From assembly GCA_041164825.1 (NCBI GenBank), contig JBEAOO010000038.1:1-46840 (forward strand): a stretch of 46,840 nucleotides of DNA, written 5' to 3'. Shown piece by piece: positions 15,859 through 24,414 of this stretch. The notes below the pieces were generated by a model. The model ran no database searches. It was not told where the DNA came from and saw only the letters and a program-made list of their open reading frames with translations. Position 1 is the first letter of the stretch. Each line of letters opens with the position of its first letter. The position numbers were made by a program, and so were the translations under genes. This DNA comes from JBEAOO01 sp041164825 (GTDB taxonomy: Bacteria; Pseudomonadota; Gammaproteobacteria; Burkholderiales; Burkholderiaceae_C).

Positions 15859-17151
15859 ATGAACCGAAAACTATGGGCAATTATAGCTAGGGGTGCGGCG
15901 GCAAATTCTATTAGTCAAGCGGTAAACATAATAATACAGCTGGCGACGTTGCCCATACTACTTACCTTCTGGAGTGTGGAGCAATATGGAGCATGGCTAA
16001 TACTGTCGGCCATTCCGGCATACTTCGCCATGGCGGACTTTGGAATGCTAACAATCGCATCTAACAAGATGACAGCTTCCCACGCACAGAAAGATATAAA
16101 AGCAGCCAACAAGATATTTCAGACGGCACTAAAATTCTGCTGCTACCAAATAGGGGTCGGCGCAACAGTAGCCATAGCGTTAGTAGCAATATATTACTAC
16201 CTGAACGAACCCATAGCATCCGCGCTCACCCTCGCATTCTTAATTGTGTCCACATTGCTGGCGATGTCCGGCGGAGTCATTGACTCCGTGTTCCGCGCGA
16301 ACAATGCCTACGCAATGGGCACGCTTCTCCTAAACATACCTCGCGCCGCAGAATGGCTTGGCCTCTTGGTCGGTGCCGCCATTACCAAATCATTCGTCGG
16401 AGCAGCAGCTGGCCAATTAATTGGGAGGGCGAGCTCCTCCATATTCCTCGCGGTATACACCGCACGAAAATACAAAAATTACACATGGAGCACGAAAGAA
16501 GGAAGCACGACTGAAATAAAGAATATGCTTCGGCCCTCACTAGCATACTTGGCCTTCCCAGTAGGAAACTCGTTGTCCATTCAGGGAATGACAATCGCCG
16601 TAGCTACCATGTTTGGCCCAACCGCCGCGGCCGTATTTGGTGCTTATCGAACAGCGTCTCGCATAACTGTTCAACTCACCACAATATTAAACCGTGCGAT
16701 CTGGCCAGAACTCACAAGAGCCTGGGCGACCGACAATTTCCCAGCGGTTAAAAAAATAACAAAAGGCGCAATATATGCCACCACAGCGACCGCTGTGGCA
16801 TGCACAGTAACTCTAACACTTGTTGGCGAAAAACTGATTCAGAGGTGGTCACATGGGAAGATACCCTACGATCACAGCATATTCACCATTATGCTAATAG
16901 CCGCACTCATCTCATGCCTGTGGCAACCAATACAGATTTCACTTGTTGCAGCGAATAAACACCGAGATATATCAGCAATATTTCTATTGGCCTGCGCGAT
17001 TCCTCCCGCCTGGACGACTTTAGCGGCAAATTATTCCTCAACCACATCAGCGGCCTACTCCATAGTAATAAGTGAAGCAGCCATACTTATAGGCACATTT
17101 TACCTGTATAGCAGAGCACTAGATAACTCAAATCGAGAAGCACAGGCGTGA
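15859..17151 (+). CDS. wzx: Wzx-type polysaccharide repeat-unit flippase
   Basis: 430 residues, highly hydrophobic with roughly 12 predicted TM segments. The N-terminus (ARGAAANSISQAVNIIIQLATLP, with the next helix after FWSVEQYGAWLIL) is the standard MATE/polysaccharide-transport pattern. It should translocate the undecaprenyl-linked repeat unit to the periplasmic face for Wzy. Low-GC codon use unlike gmd/fcl. The stop TGA overlaps the GTG start of the acetyltransferase (GTGA). No clear Shine-Dalgarno before its ATG. Confidence 0.88.
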   Translation: MNRKLWAIIARGAAANSISQAVNIIIQLATLPILLTFWSVEQYGAWLILSAIPAYFAMADFGMLTIASNKMTASHAQKDIKAANKIFQTALKFCCYQIGVGATVAIALVAIYYYLNEPIASALTLAFLIVSTLLAMSGGVIDSVFRANNAYAMGTLLLNIPRAAEWLGLLVGAAITKSFVGAAAGQLIGRASSSIFLAVYTARKYKNYTWSTKEGSTTEIKNMLRPSLAYLAFPVGNSLSIQGMTIAVATMFGPTAAAVFGAYRTASRITVQLTTILNRAIWPELTRAWATDNFPAVKKITKGAIYATTATAVACTVTLTLVGEKLIQRWSHGKIPYDHSIFTIMLIAALISCLWQPIQISLVAANKHRDISAIFLLACAIPPAWTTLAANYSSTTSAAYSIVISEAAILIGTFYLYSRALDNSNREAQA

Positions 17152-17774
17152 TTAACACAATATTGTTCCTATTTAGGAATAGAGAGTGCCCAAAAATTGG
17201 GACCCGACGCTGGCTGATCGTGCAAGCAAAGCGACTACTTCGTACCGGTGGCATCATCACCATATTCTACAAAAGGTGGCGATTGCAGCGCAAAGGCGTC
17301 GAGATTGGGGCTTTATCCATCGTCTACGAACTACAAGTTAATGGGAACCCAAGAAACATCAGGATTGGCGACTCGGTCTTCATAGGATCCAGCGTCCATT
17401 TTGCACCTCATGCGAAAATAATTATAGGGAATTACGTCGTAATCAACGACGGCGTCAAGATCCTGACTGCATCTCATGATCTGACAGATCCACTCTGGCG
17501 CATGTATTCCCAGGACGTTCAAATCGAAGACTACGCGTGGATTGCAACGTCAGCAATAATACTGCCGGGCACAATAATTGGCCGAGGAGCAGTGGTAGGG
17601 GCTGGTGCTGTTGTCAAAGGCAATGTGCCACCCGGCGCCATAGTTTCTGGCAATCCGGCCAAATTGCATAGCAAAAACAGGACTGAGGAGCTTAGTTATG
17701 ATCCCGTCTTGTTCTGCGCGCCCTATGAAGCATGGATCGGCCGAAATGCAAAACTGAAAGTAAGCGCCAGATGA
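17148..17774 (+). CDS. Left-handed beta-helix acyl/acetyltransferase (hexapeptide repeat)
   Basis: 208 residues starting at a GTG (17148) that overlaps the wzx stop. From about 60 on it is built of hexapeptide repeats (IRIGDSVFIG, AKIIIGNYVVINDGVKI, then YAWIATSAIILPGTIIGRGAVVGAGAVV, PPGAIVSGNPAK). The ASHDLTDP segment includes the catalytic-type His of maltose/galactoside O-acetyltransferases. It probably O-acetylates a sugar of the repeat unit from acetyl-CoA. The gene is in the lower-GC block, and its TGA overlaps the next ATG (ATGA). Acceptor unknown. Confidence 0.85.
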   Translation: MINTILFLFRNRECPKIGTRRWLIVQAKRLLRTGGIITIFYKRWRLQRKGVEIGALSIVYELQVNGNPRNIRIGDSVFIGSSVHFAPHAKIIIGNYVVINDGVKILTASHDLTDPLWRMYSQDVQIEDYAWIATSAIILPGTIIGRGAVVGAGAVVKGNVPPGAIVSGNPAKLHSKNRTEELSYDPVLFCAPYEAWIGRNAKLKVSAR

Positions 17775-18997
17775 ATGGCCCCAAAAAAACCGACTTCTTG
17801 GTCGCTCATCCGCACAAACATCACGTCTATCACTTGGCGAAAGGAATCGCTTCAAGTGGGGCGTCACTGCAGTTGGTCGTCCCGCTATATAACAAAGGCG
17901 TCCTCAAAACTCTGGCGAGGCTTCCCATTGCAGCGGCACGCAAGTTGCGTGGATATGAATATACCAATCTTCATCCGCGAGCGGTAACCACAAGCCTCCA
18001 TTGGGCGCTCAAAAAATTGTGGAGCACTCGACACAGTGAGTCAGGCTTTGAGCAATATTTTGACGAATGTGTCGCGCAGAAAATTAAGAATAATTACTGG
18101 CAAGCCGACGTCTTTGTCTCACTTCAAGACTATATGCCCAAGAGCGTCGCCGCAGCAAAACTAAAAGGCTGGAGAATATGGTCAGATCAAATACTTAATA
18201 ACTCAGGCAAAGTAAATTTAAATATTCGGCAACTAATGCTGGCGCAGGGTGTGCACCACAATCCCAAATCGGAGGTCTTGAACATACAAATAATTGGATG
18301 CGCAACAGTTATCACAGTCCCAAGTGACTTTGTCGCGTCGAGCATAGTTGAAGTCACAGGGAACTCGGATAATATTAATATCATTCCATACGGCGTAGAA
18401 ACGGAGAAATTCAAGGCCAGCGCCGTCCCAGACGTAACCACGAACAATCCCATTCGGATCCTCGCAAGAGCAAACTCTATCCGAAAAGGGGGAAGTCTAC
18501 TCATAGAAGCCATCGAACGCCATGGGGCAGAAATGCTTGCCGCAGCGGGTAGGCCAATTCATTTCGATATTCTGGGCACTTTCGAACCGGCGCTACGGGA
18601 GTGTCTTTCGCAGGTAAGTCTCCCTATCGGCATAGATATAACTGACAAAAATTATCCACATTCAGAAGTCCCAAAGCTCATTGCTGCGTCACACTTTTTC
18701 ATCATGCCGAGTTTGGCGGAGGGTATGTCACTGATCGCAACAGAAGTAATGGCAATCGGCAGGCCTGTCGTGTTGACTGAGCAGTGCGGGATAAAGGGTT
18801 TCGATACGGGCGGTGCGGGTATCTTAGCCAACGCAACAGCCGAAGGGGTGGCAGCGGCCATACTCGAGATGCTTCGCAATCAATTTTGCTGGAAATCTAT
18901 GGGTGAAAAAGCCAACAGAATGGCGCGCGAACACTATTCATGGGCTACCTATGAAGCTAATATTTGTCATGCTGCCGTTAATTTGACCCGAGACTGA
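17771..18997 (+). CDS. Glycosyltransferase, GT4-like (GT-B fold)
   Basis: 408 residues from the ATG at 17771, which overlaps the previous stop. Residues 1-200 form an N-terminal domain starting with FLVAHPHKHHVYHLAKG. The C-terminal half has a donor-binding region with RILARANSIRKGGSLLIEAI and the EX7E-type motif SLAEGMSLIATEVMAIGRP. It should add a sugar to the lipid-linked repeat unit in the cytoplasm. Donor and acceptor cannot be read from the sequence. Lower-GC block. Confidence 0.85.
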   Translation: MNGPKKTDFLVAHPHKHHVYHLAKGIASSGASLQLVVPLYNKGVLKTLARLPIAAARKLRGYEYTNLHPRAVTTSLHWALKKLWSTRHSESGFEQYFDECVAQKIKNNYWQADVFVSLQDYMPKSVAAAKLKGWRIWSDQILNNSGKVNLNIRQLMLAQGVHHNPKSEVLNIQIIGCATVITVPSDFVASSIVEVTGNSDNINIIPYGVETEKFKASAVPDVTTNNPIRILARANSIRKGGSLLIEAIERHGAEMLAAAGRPIHFDILGTFEPALRECLSQVSLPIGIDITDKNYPHSEVPKLIAASHFFIMPSLAEGMSLIATEVMAIGRPVVLTEQCGIKGFDTGGAGILANATAEGVAAAILEMLRNQFCWKSMGEKANRMAREHYSWATYEANICHAAVNLTRD

Positions 18998-19004
18998 ATT
19001 GAGC

Positions 19005-20309
19005 ATGAAGATCAATCGTCTGTACTTGGTCACTCTAGCCGCGCTATTTGCCGGCATGGCACAATACGCGCCGACACTACTCGAAAATATACGAATGGAG
19101 ACGGTGTCTCTATTCAGCGTAGATACTGAAAATCTAGAGGCGGCGGGGCCATTGAGATATATCAAGGAGTTTGTATTATTATTGCTTGCAATGTACTTTG
19201 CACTCGGATTTAACGGTGCAACTACGACTGAGCAAAAAATGCGAGAAATGCGGTGGAATTTTATCGCCTGGATAGCGGCATTGGTGGGTATCGGACTCAT
19301 CCCTTACCTTCTCCAAGACACCCCGATCTTTCTGCTTGCAGCGGGCCTTAGGTGGGTGCTGTTGACCGTAGGTTCATTTGCGATATTTATCCTCTGCGCG
19401 CACGAAAGTGACGATTCCGATCAGCAGAAATTTTTTGCGGCGTCATTGGTGATTCTCCTTGGGTTTGACGCATTAGTAGTCGTGTATCAAGCTGTGTTTG
19501 TCGCCCAAAGTATGTCAGTGGGTGTTGGGGCCAGTAGAGTAACCGGGATATTTAGTAATGCCGGGGTTGGTGCATTCTTCTCCCTGGGGTGTGCGCTAAT
19601 ACTCGCGACACTTCAAAATTCCCCAATTGGATTGCGCCTTGTCGGAATGCTACTGGCTCTAATAATTTCTCTCGGCTCCGGGACAAGATTCGCGATGATT
19701 GGTCTATTTATTCTAGTCATTGCCCAGTTGCGAGAACATGCACAAAACATCTCGAGTGCGTACATGCGAATTGTTCTAACAACTCTTGGGCTACCCCTAT
19801 TCATATCGGCAGGCTATCTCGGCTACATGAGTATGATAGAGGCAGTAGGCCGAGGGAGCCTAGTAGATGCGCAACTGGAGGACGGCGGGCGAATTTCGAA
19901 TCTAGTCAACGCGATAACTACGATTTTTTCAGCCGATGCGTCTGAAATTCTATTCGGTAGGGGCCTAGGCGTTGGGACGAATACAGGGTACAGCATGGCC
20001 GTCGCTCGCAGCATAGTTCCGGAAAGCATCCGATTCAACTGGCTAATCGATAATGCACTCTTGACCCAATTCTTCCAAATTGGTTTACTGGGGAGCCTCC
20101 TGTTCTGGACTGGAATAGGTCAGTTAGTTCACACGTCGATGAAAGACCCCGGCGTATATGGCGTCGGCCTCCGCATTTCTTTCATACTTATCGTCACAGT
20201 GAATATTTTCGCGGGCAATCCATTTGAACAATACTTCCTTGCAATCCCGTACGCATACTTTATCGGATCAAGCTACTGGAAGAAATGCAGATGCTATGCA
20301 GGACAATGA
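19005..20309 (+). CDS. wzy: Wzy-like polysaccharide polymerase (O-antigen ligase family)
   Basis: 434 residues, about 10-12 hydrophobic segments, with a large periplasmic-type loop around residues 270-350 (between GYLGYMSMIEAV and LLTQFFQIGLLGSLLFW). Position between flippase and glycosyltransferases fits a Wzy polymerase, as in capsule/O-antigen loci, where sequence conservation is low. I start at ATG 19005; a TTG at 18999 adds two residues. A second Wzy/ligase-like gene lies at 32286, so the two have distinct tasks, perhaps repeat polymerisation here and ligation there. Confidence 0.75.
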   Translation: MKINRLYLVTLAALFAGMAQYAPTLLENIRMETVSLFSVDTENLEAAGPLRYIKEFVLLLLAMYFALGFNGATTTEQKMREMRWNFIAWIAALVGIGLIPYLLQDTPIFLLAAGLRWVLLTVGSFAIFILCAHESDDSDQQKFFAASLVILLGFDALVVVYQAVFVAQSMSVGVGASRVTGIFSNAGVGAFFSLGCALILATLQNSPIGLRLVGMLLALIISLGSGTRFAMIGLFILVIAQLREHAQNISSAYMRIVLTTLGLPLFISAGYLGYMSMIEAVGRGSLVDAQLEDGGRISNLVNAITTIFSADASEILFGRGLGVGTNTGYSMAVARSIVPESIRFNWLIDNALLTQFFQIGLLGSLLFWTGIGQLVHTSMKDPGVYGVGLRISFILIVTVNIFAGNPFEQYFLAIPYAYFIGSSYWKKCRCYAGQ

Positions 20310-20310
20310 A

Positions 20311-21510
20311 ATGAAGAATCAGATGACTATCTGCATAGTAGCACCGTACTCTCCCGTAGGGACTGATTCCCCAAATTTGGGAGCGTCCCGTAAGCTGGAG
20401 ACCTACATCTCTATTCTCTCGAAAATTGCTTCGCGAATAGTACTAGTCAATTCCGCCCACAACTCTACCGGCTTTGCTCGCACGAAAGTTGCGGAACGCC
20501 AGATCGCCGGGGCTGCTGTTACTGAAATCTGTCCACCGCAACTCCCCAATAGGCAACTGGGAAAATTGGCACAACTGTTTATCGCTCGACGTTTAGCTAA
20601 GGCAGTTCAGAAAAAATACTCCCCAGAACTCACTTGGCTGTACAACGGCTATTCCTTCGAGTGTATATTTGGTAGCCAAATCGGTACATACAGCGTAAGC
20701 GCACTAATTTTGGAGTTCGAAGACTGGCACTTCGCGCGGAAAAGGCATTTCAGCTTAAAGCCTGTAATCGACCACTACTTTTGGAAGCGTTTGGCACCTT
20801 CAATCAAGCACGCATTCTGCGTAAATGATTATTTGGCCAATAAACTGAGACCGTTCGGGACGAGCACGACAGTAATCCCAGGCCTGATTCCGGAAGAAAT
20901 TGCCAAATTGTCGGAAATAGCAACTCCGTTCAAAGACTCCGGCACCAGCGAGCTCAAAGAAAAATATACGGTAGGCTACTTTGGTGGCCTTAGCACCGAA
21001 AAGGGCGCGTCACTTATTCTCGATCTCATCAAATCGAGCGACCTTAATTGTCGCTATATCGTTTGCGGCACTGGCGAACTGCTGAAAGAATTCAAAAATC
21101 TTGCCGGCACATTGCCGAATATACTAAGCGTTTCATCGCAGCTACCCTTTGAAGAGATGGTCACACTGATGTCTCAATGCGATGTCTTGCTCAATCCACA
21201 TAAAGTGACTAAAAACTTTCTTGAAGGCGTTTTTCCATCCAAAGTGCTCGAAGCGATTGGAAGCGGAAGAATGGTCATCTCAACAGCCTTACCCGAACTC
21301 TCAGCGAGCCAAGTTCTGGACGGAGTTTTCTTCTGTGATGAAACAGCTCTTGCATTCAGTGAATGTATTCGCAAGGCGCCAGCCCTTTATCAGGCCAAAA
21401 GAGATATGGTTCAGCGCGCATCTAATCTCGCCACCAGAGAGTTTGGGGTTGCGGCTGTAAGAGACCGCATCCGGAGCCAACTTGGGGACAATAGGAGACC
21501 GGTTGAATAG
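20311..21510 (+). CDS. Glycosyltransferase, GT4-like
   Basis: 399 residues from ATG 20311, preceded by CAGGA at normal spacing and right after the wzy stop. The N-terminus is TICIVAPYSPVGTDSPNLGA, and the C-terminal donor domain has VGYFGGLSTEKGASLILDLI, a CGTGELL turn and PSKVLEAIGSGRMVIST, typical of the GT-B family. It is the last gene of the plus-strand EPS operon, facing the minus-strand operon across 128 bases that contain no obvious terminator. The sugar added is unknown. Confidence 0.82.
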   Translation: MKNQMTICIVAPYSPVGTDSPNLGASRKLETYISILSKIASRIVLVNSAHNSTGFARTKVAERQIAGAAVTEICPPQLPNRQLGKLAQLFIARRLAKAVQKKYSPELTWLYNGYSFECIFGSQIGTYSVSALILEFEDWHFARKRHFSLKPVIDHYFWKRLAPSIKHAFCVNDYLANKLRPFGTSTTVIPGLIPEEIAKLSEIATPFKDSGTSELKEKYTVGYFGGLSTEKGASLILDLIKSSDLNCRYIVCGTGELLKEFKNLAGTLPNILSVSSQLPFEEMVTLMSQCDVLLNPHKVTKNFLEGVFPSKVLEAIGSGRMVISTALPELSASQVLDGVFFCDETALAFSECIRKAPALYQAKRDMVQRASNLATREFGVAAVRDRIRSQLGDNRRPVE

Positions 21511-21638
21511 GATAATGCTTGGCGACCTCAATGCGTACGATCTATCTGAGTGAGTCATTCAATTGACAAAAATTTCCGAATGCCCCCCCAAATATATATT
21601 TCTCGAAAAAGCGAGGCGGAATTCACCTCGAGGGAGCA

Positions 21639-22241
21639 CTAATTTCGACTGAATTGCCGCCTAGATTTATAAGGGACTGCTGGATTGCCTTGATAAACTG
21701 TCCAAGGGTCGAGATTTCGAAATGCGGCTCCCCGCGCGGCAAGTACGGCACCATCACCGACTCGTACTCCTGGGCCAACGAAAGCTTCTGCAGCGATCCA
21801 ACAGTTCTCAGAAAGATATATGGGTCGCGCGCTTATTTGGAAATTTGAACGTTGGATATCATGTGTTCCGGTGCAAAGAAAGGCTCGCTGCGATACGACG
21901 GCATAGGCGCCTATCTCAATGAGCCCCAGGCTATAACATTCCACTCCGGGGCCGAGAGCAGCGAATTTGTCCATTCTTAAATTTGGTGGGTACCATATCC
22001 TTGCACTGGAGTATATTGCGCAGGTTTTATCCACCCGACCACCAAAGATATTCACTAGCCAAACGCGCCACCTATGCATTGGCGGCGGCGTCCATGAGGC
22101 AAAAATCACCCAAGTAATGTTCCAACTCAGGCGGAGGAGTCGATGCCGCAGTGGGAAACTTGCGGCGCCTTCAAACGTTTCAACGCCGGTTGCTGTAAGT
22201 GGAGTTGAAGCAATTTCCCTAGGGGTATTTGGTAGATTCAT
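21639..22241 (-). CDS. wcaF: WcaF-like polysaccharide O-acetyltransferase
   Basis: 200 residues. The N-terminal ends of WcaF-type proteins are recognisable in FPLRHRLLRLSWNITWVIFASWTP, followed by WRVWLVNIFGG and hexapeptide-helix repeats (ARIWYPPNLRMDKFAALGPGV, ENCWIAAEAFVGPGVRVGDGA). The catalytic-type His is in the LCTGTHDIQ segment. Last gene of the minus-strand operon. It is in the lower-GC part, unlike the upstream GT genes, so this end of the operon may have been exchanged with the flanking specificity module. Confidence 0.85.
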   Translation of the reverse strand: MNLPNTPREIASTPLTATGVETFEGAASFPLRHRLLRLSWNITWVIFASWTPPPMHRWRVWLVNIFGGRVDKTCAIYSSARIWYPPNLRMDKFAALGPGVECYSLGLIEIGAYAVVSQRAFLCTGTHDIQRSNFQISARPIYLSENCWIAAEAFVGPGVRVGDGAVLAARGAAFRNLDPWTVYQGNPAVPYKSRRQFSRN

Positions 22242-22270
22242 TGCAAGGCTATTCTCCGTGTGAGATACGG

Positions 22271-23233
22271 TTAGATATGGTTATCTTTCTCCGCTTCCTT
22301 CGGATCTGCGCCGGATGCAGTTAAGTCGTGCCCGGTCAAGCGAGTGAGCTCAAGCTTAATTTTCTCCCGATTATCCAGGTGCGCGATGCATCTTTCCAGT
22401 TCCATGATCTTGGCGCCAACCAAGAACCGATACCAGTAACCCTGAAGAAAATGATAGACCAAGCCGGATCGTCCATCCAAAAATCCCATTTGGACGAAAT
22501 ATCGCCACAGGAAGTATAAGAGTGCACTTATCGCAAACGGAATACGGTTGTAGATTGATTCTTTGACCCAGCGTTTGATGGCAGCTTGCGTGGAAGCGCT
22601 ATTCGCTCCAAGAGCAAGTCGGTGCTCGGAGAGAGCATGCCGTTGTATCAGTACTTCCAGCGCTTCACGAGTGGCGTAGCTGTTGTGCTTCTCGGTGAAG
22701 AACGTCAGGTCATTCAGGTTGTGGTCCGCGAAGCCACCGTTCAGGGTAACAGTCCGGCCGCCGAACACCATCATGTGCTCGTCCATCCAGCGGTCTTCGA
22801 TCTGGCCATGCCCGTTGCGCCAAAGTCGCAAAAGCACCACGGGATAGCGCCCACCGTGGCGCACCCAACGGCCCATGAAGATGTGCTTGCGTTTGAGGTT
22901 GATCCCTGCCACGTCGGCGGGCAGTGTGGGCAGTTGCCGCTCCAACTCTTCACGCAAGTCAGCCTCGATCAGCTCATCGGCGTCCAGGCGCATCACCCAT
23001 TGGCCTGTGATGTTGGCGTTATCGAGCGCCCATTGAAATTGCTTAGCCTGATTGATGAATTTGTTTTGCAGGACAGTGGCGCCGTGTGCTTGCGCAATCG
23101 CCACGGTGTCATCTGTGGAAAACGAATCGACCAAGATCACATCTTTGGCCAGCCCTTCTAAGTTTTCCAAGGCGCGCGCAATGTGCAGCGTCTCGTTTTT
23201 GGTCAGGATGACAACGGTGAGGTCCAGCGGCAT
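22271..23233 (-). CDS. Family 2 glycosyltransferase (WaaE/KdtX-like)
   Basis: 320 residues. A GT-A fold is seen: LTVVILTKNETLHIARALENL at the start, DVILVDSFSTDDTV with the nucleotide-binding Asp, and VMRLDADELIEADL with the metal-binding DAD. Later RWMDEHMM and the amphipathic C-terminal part are typical of the WaaE-like beta-glucosyltransferases of LPS core and EPS. It should transfer a sugar from a nucleotide donor. GC rises to high values from here upstream. It ends 29 bases from the acetyltransferase start. Confidence 0.88.
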   Translation of the reverse strand: MPLDLTVVILTKNETLHIARALENLEGLAKDVILVDSFSTDDTVAIAQAHGATVLQNKFINQAKQFQWALDNANITGQWVMRLDADELIEADLREELERQLPTLPADVAGINLKRKHIFMGRWVRHGGRYPVVLLRLWRNGHGQIEDRWMDEHMMVFGGRTVTLNGGFADHNLNDLTFFTEKHNSYATREALEVLIQRHALSEHRLALGANSASTQAAIKRWVKESIYNRIPFAISALLYFLWRYFVQMGFLDGRSGLVYHFLQGYWYRFLVGAKIMELERCIAHLDNREKIKLELTRLTGHDLTASGADPKEAEKDNHI

Positions 23234-23268
23234 GGGGTCGGGTCGTCCGGGTTCAATAAGTGGGCGCT

Positions 23269-24414
23269 TCAGTTGCTCACGGCGCCGATAAGTGAGTTGG
23301 CAGATGCGTTGACGGTGTAGCGCCGATCAAAAGTTTGCCGCGCCTGCGCCGTCATGGCGGCTCGCGCTGCAATGGGCAACTTGATCCAGCCTTGCAGCAA
23401 TTGAGTCGTGCCCTCCAGGGTGTCCGGCGCCACCAGCCCGCAGCCGTCTTCCGCCATCTCGCGCCAGATGTTCACCTTGTCGGAGATGAGCACCGGCTTG
23501 GCGCAGGCCAGCGCCTCCACCACGGCGATGCCGAAGTTCTCTTGGTGCGAGGGCAGCACAAAGGCGTCGCAGGCGTAGAGGGCGCCCCATTTGGCGTCGC
23601 CTTTCACCATGCCCGTCCAATGCACGCGGTGTTCGATGCCTAGCGCCTTGGCCTGCGCTTGCAAGATGGCCAGGTAGCCCGCCTCGCTGGGGCCAGCCAT
23701 CACCAAGTGTTGCGCCGGGTATTCCTGAGCCACCTTCGCAAAGGCACTCAGCAGCAAATCGCAGCCCTTTTTGGGATGCAGGCGGCCGAGGAACAGGAAG
23801 AACGGCTGGCCGCGCAACTGGGGATGCGTTTTCCAAAAGCTGTCGGCCAAAGCAGCGCCGTTGGATGGCGGCTCGGTGGTGCCGAGTGGCGCCAAGCGCT
23901 CGGTGGCGCGGTAGAGCCAAAACGACTCCCGCGCCAGCAGCTTTTCTTCTTCGCAGGTGAACAGCACGGCCCGTGCATCGCGCAGCACCCGGTAGTCGGC
24001 CCAGGGCCAAACCAGCCACTTCTTCAGGTGCTTGAGCGGGTAGGTGCGCTTGAACCACGGGTCCAGCATGCCGTGGGTGAACACGTAGTACGGCACGCCG
24101 CTGCCCACCAGTGCGGTGCGCGCGGCCAGGCCGTGAAACTGCCACAGGCCGTCCACCACCACGGCGTCAAAGCGCTTGGCGTTGGCGCGCAACCAAGGCA
24201 CCAAGCCGGGGTGGTATTGCCAGGCGGTGCGGCCGCGACCCAGCGGGTGCAGCGTCAGGGCGTAGCTCGCCACAAAAGGCGCGGCCGGGTCGTCCAGCGA
24301 CACCACCTCCACCGTGTGGCCCATCTCCACCAGCTTCACGCCGCGGCTTCGGATGCTCTCGGCCACGCCACCCAGGGCGGGGTCGACCGACGGCACGACG
24401 TGCAGCAGCTTCAT
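23269..24414 (-). CDS. GT4-family glycosyltransferase, paralogue of the neighbouring GT4
   Basis: 381 residues. N-terminus MKLLHVVPSVDPALGGVAES; donor-binding half with FLFLGRLHPKKGCDLLL and the EX7E box HQENFGIAVVEALACAKPV, then LISDKVNIWREM. It closely parallels the next gene throughout, including the VDPxxGG start, the TYPLKHLKKWL segment and the ISDKVNIWRE motif, so the pair arose by tandem duplication. The genes overlap by four bases (ATGA). Specificities are unknown, but the pair probably add related sugars successively. Confidence 0.88.
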   Translation of the reverse strand: MKLLHVVPSVDPALGGVAESIRSRGVKLVEMGHTVEVVSLDDPAAPFVASYALTLHPLGRGRTAWQYHPGLVPWLRANAKRFDAVVVDGLWQFHGLAARTALVGSGVPYYVFTHGMLDPWFKRTYPLKHLKKWLVWPWADYRVLRDARAVLFTCEEEKLLARESFWLYRATERLAPLGTTEPPSNGAALADSFWKTHPQLRGQPFFLFLGRLHPKKGCDLLLSAFAKVAQEYPAQHLVMAGPSEAGYLAILQAQAKALGIEHRVHWTGMVKGDAKWGALYACDAFVLPSHQENFGIAVVEALACAKPVLISDKVNIWREMAEDGCGLVAPDTLEGTTQLLQGWIKLPIAARAAMTAQARQTFDRRYTVNASANSLIGAVSN

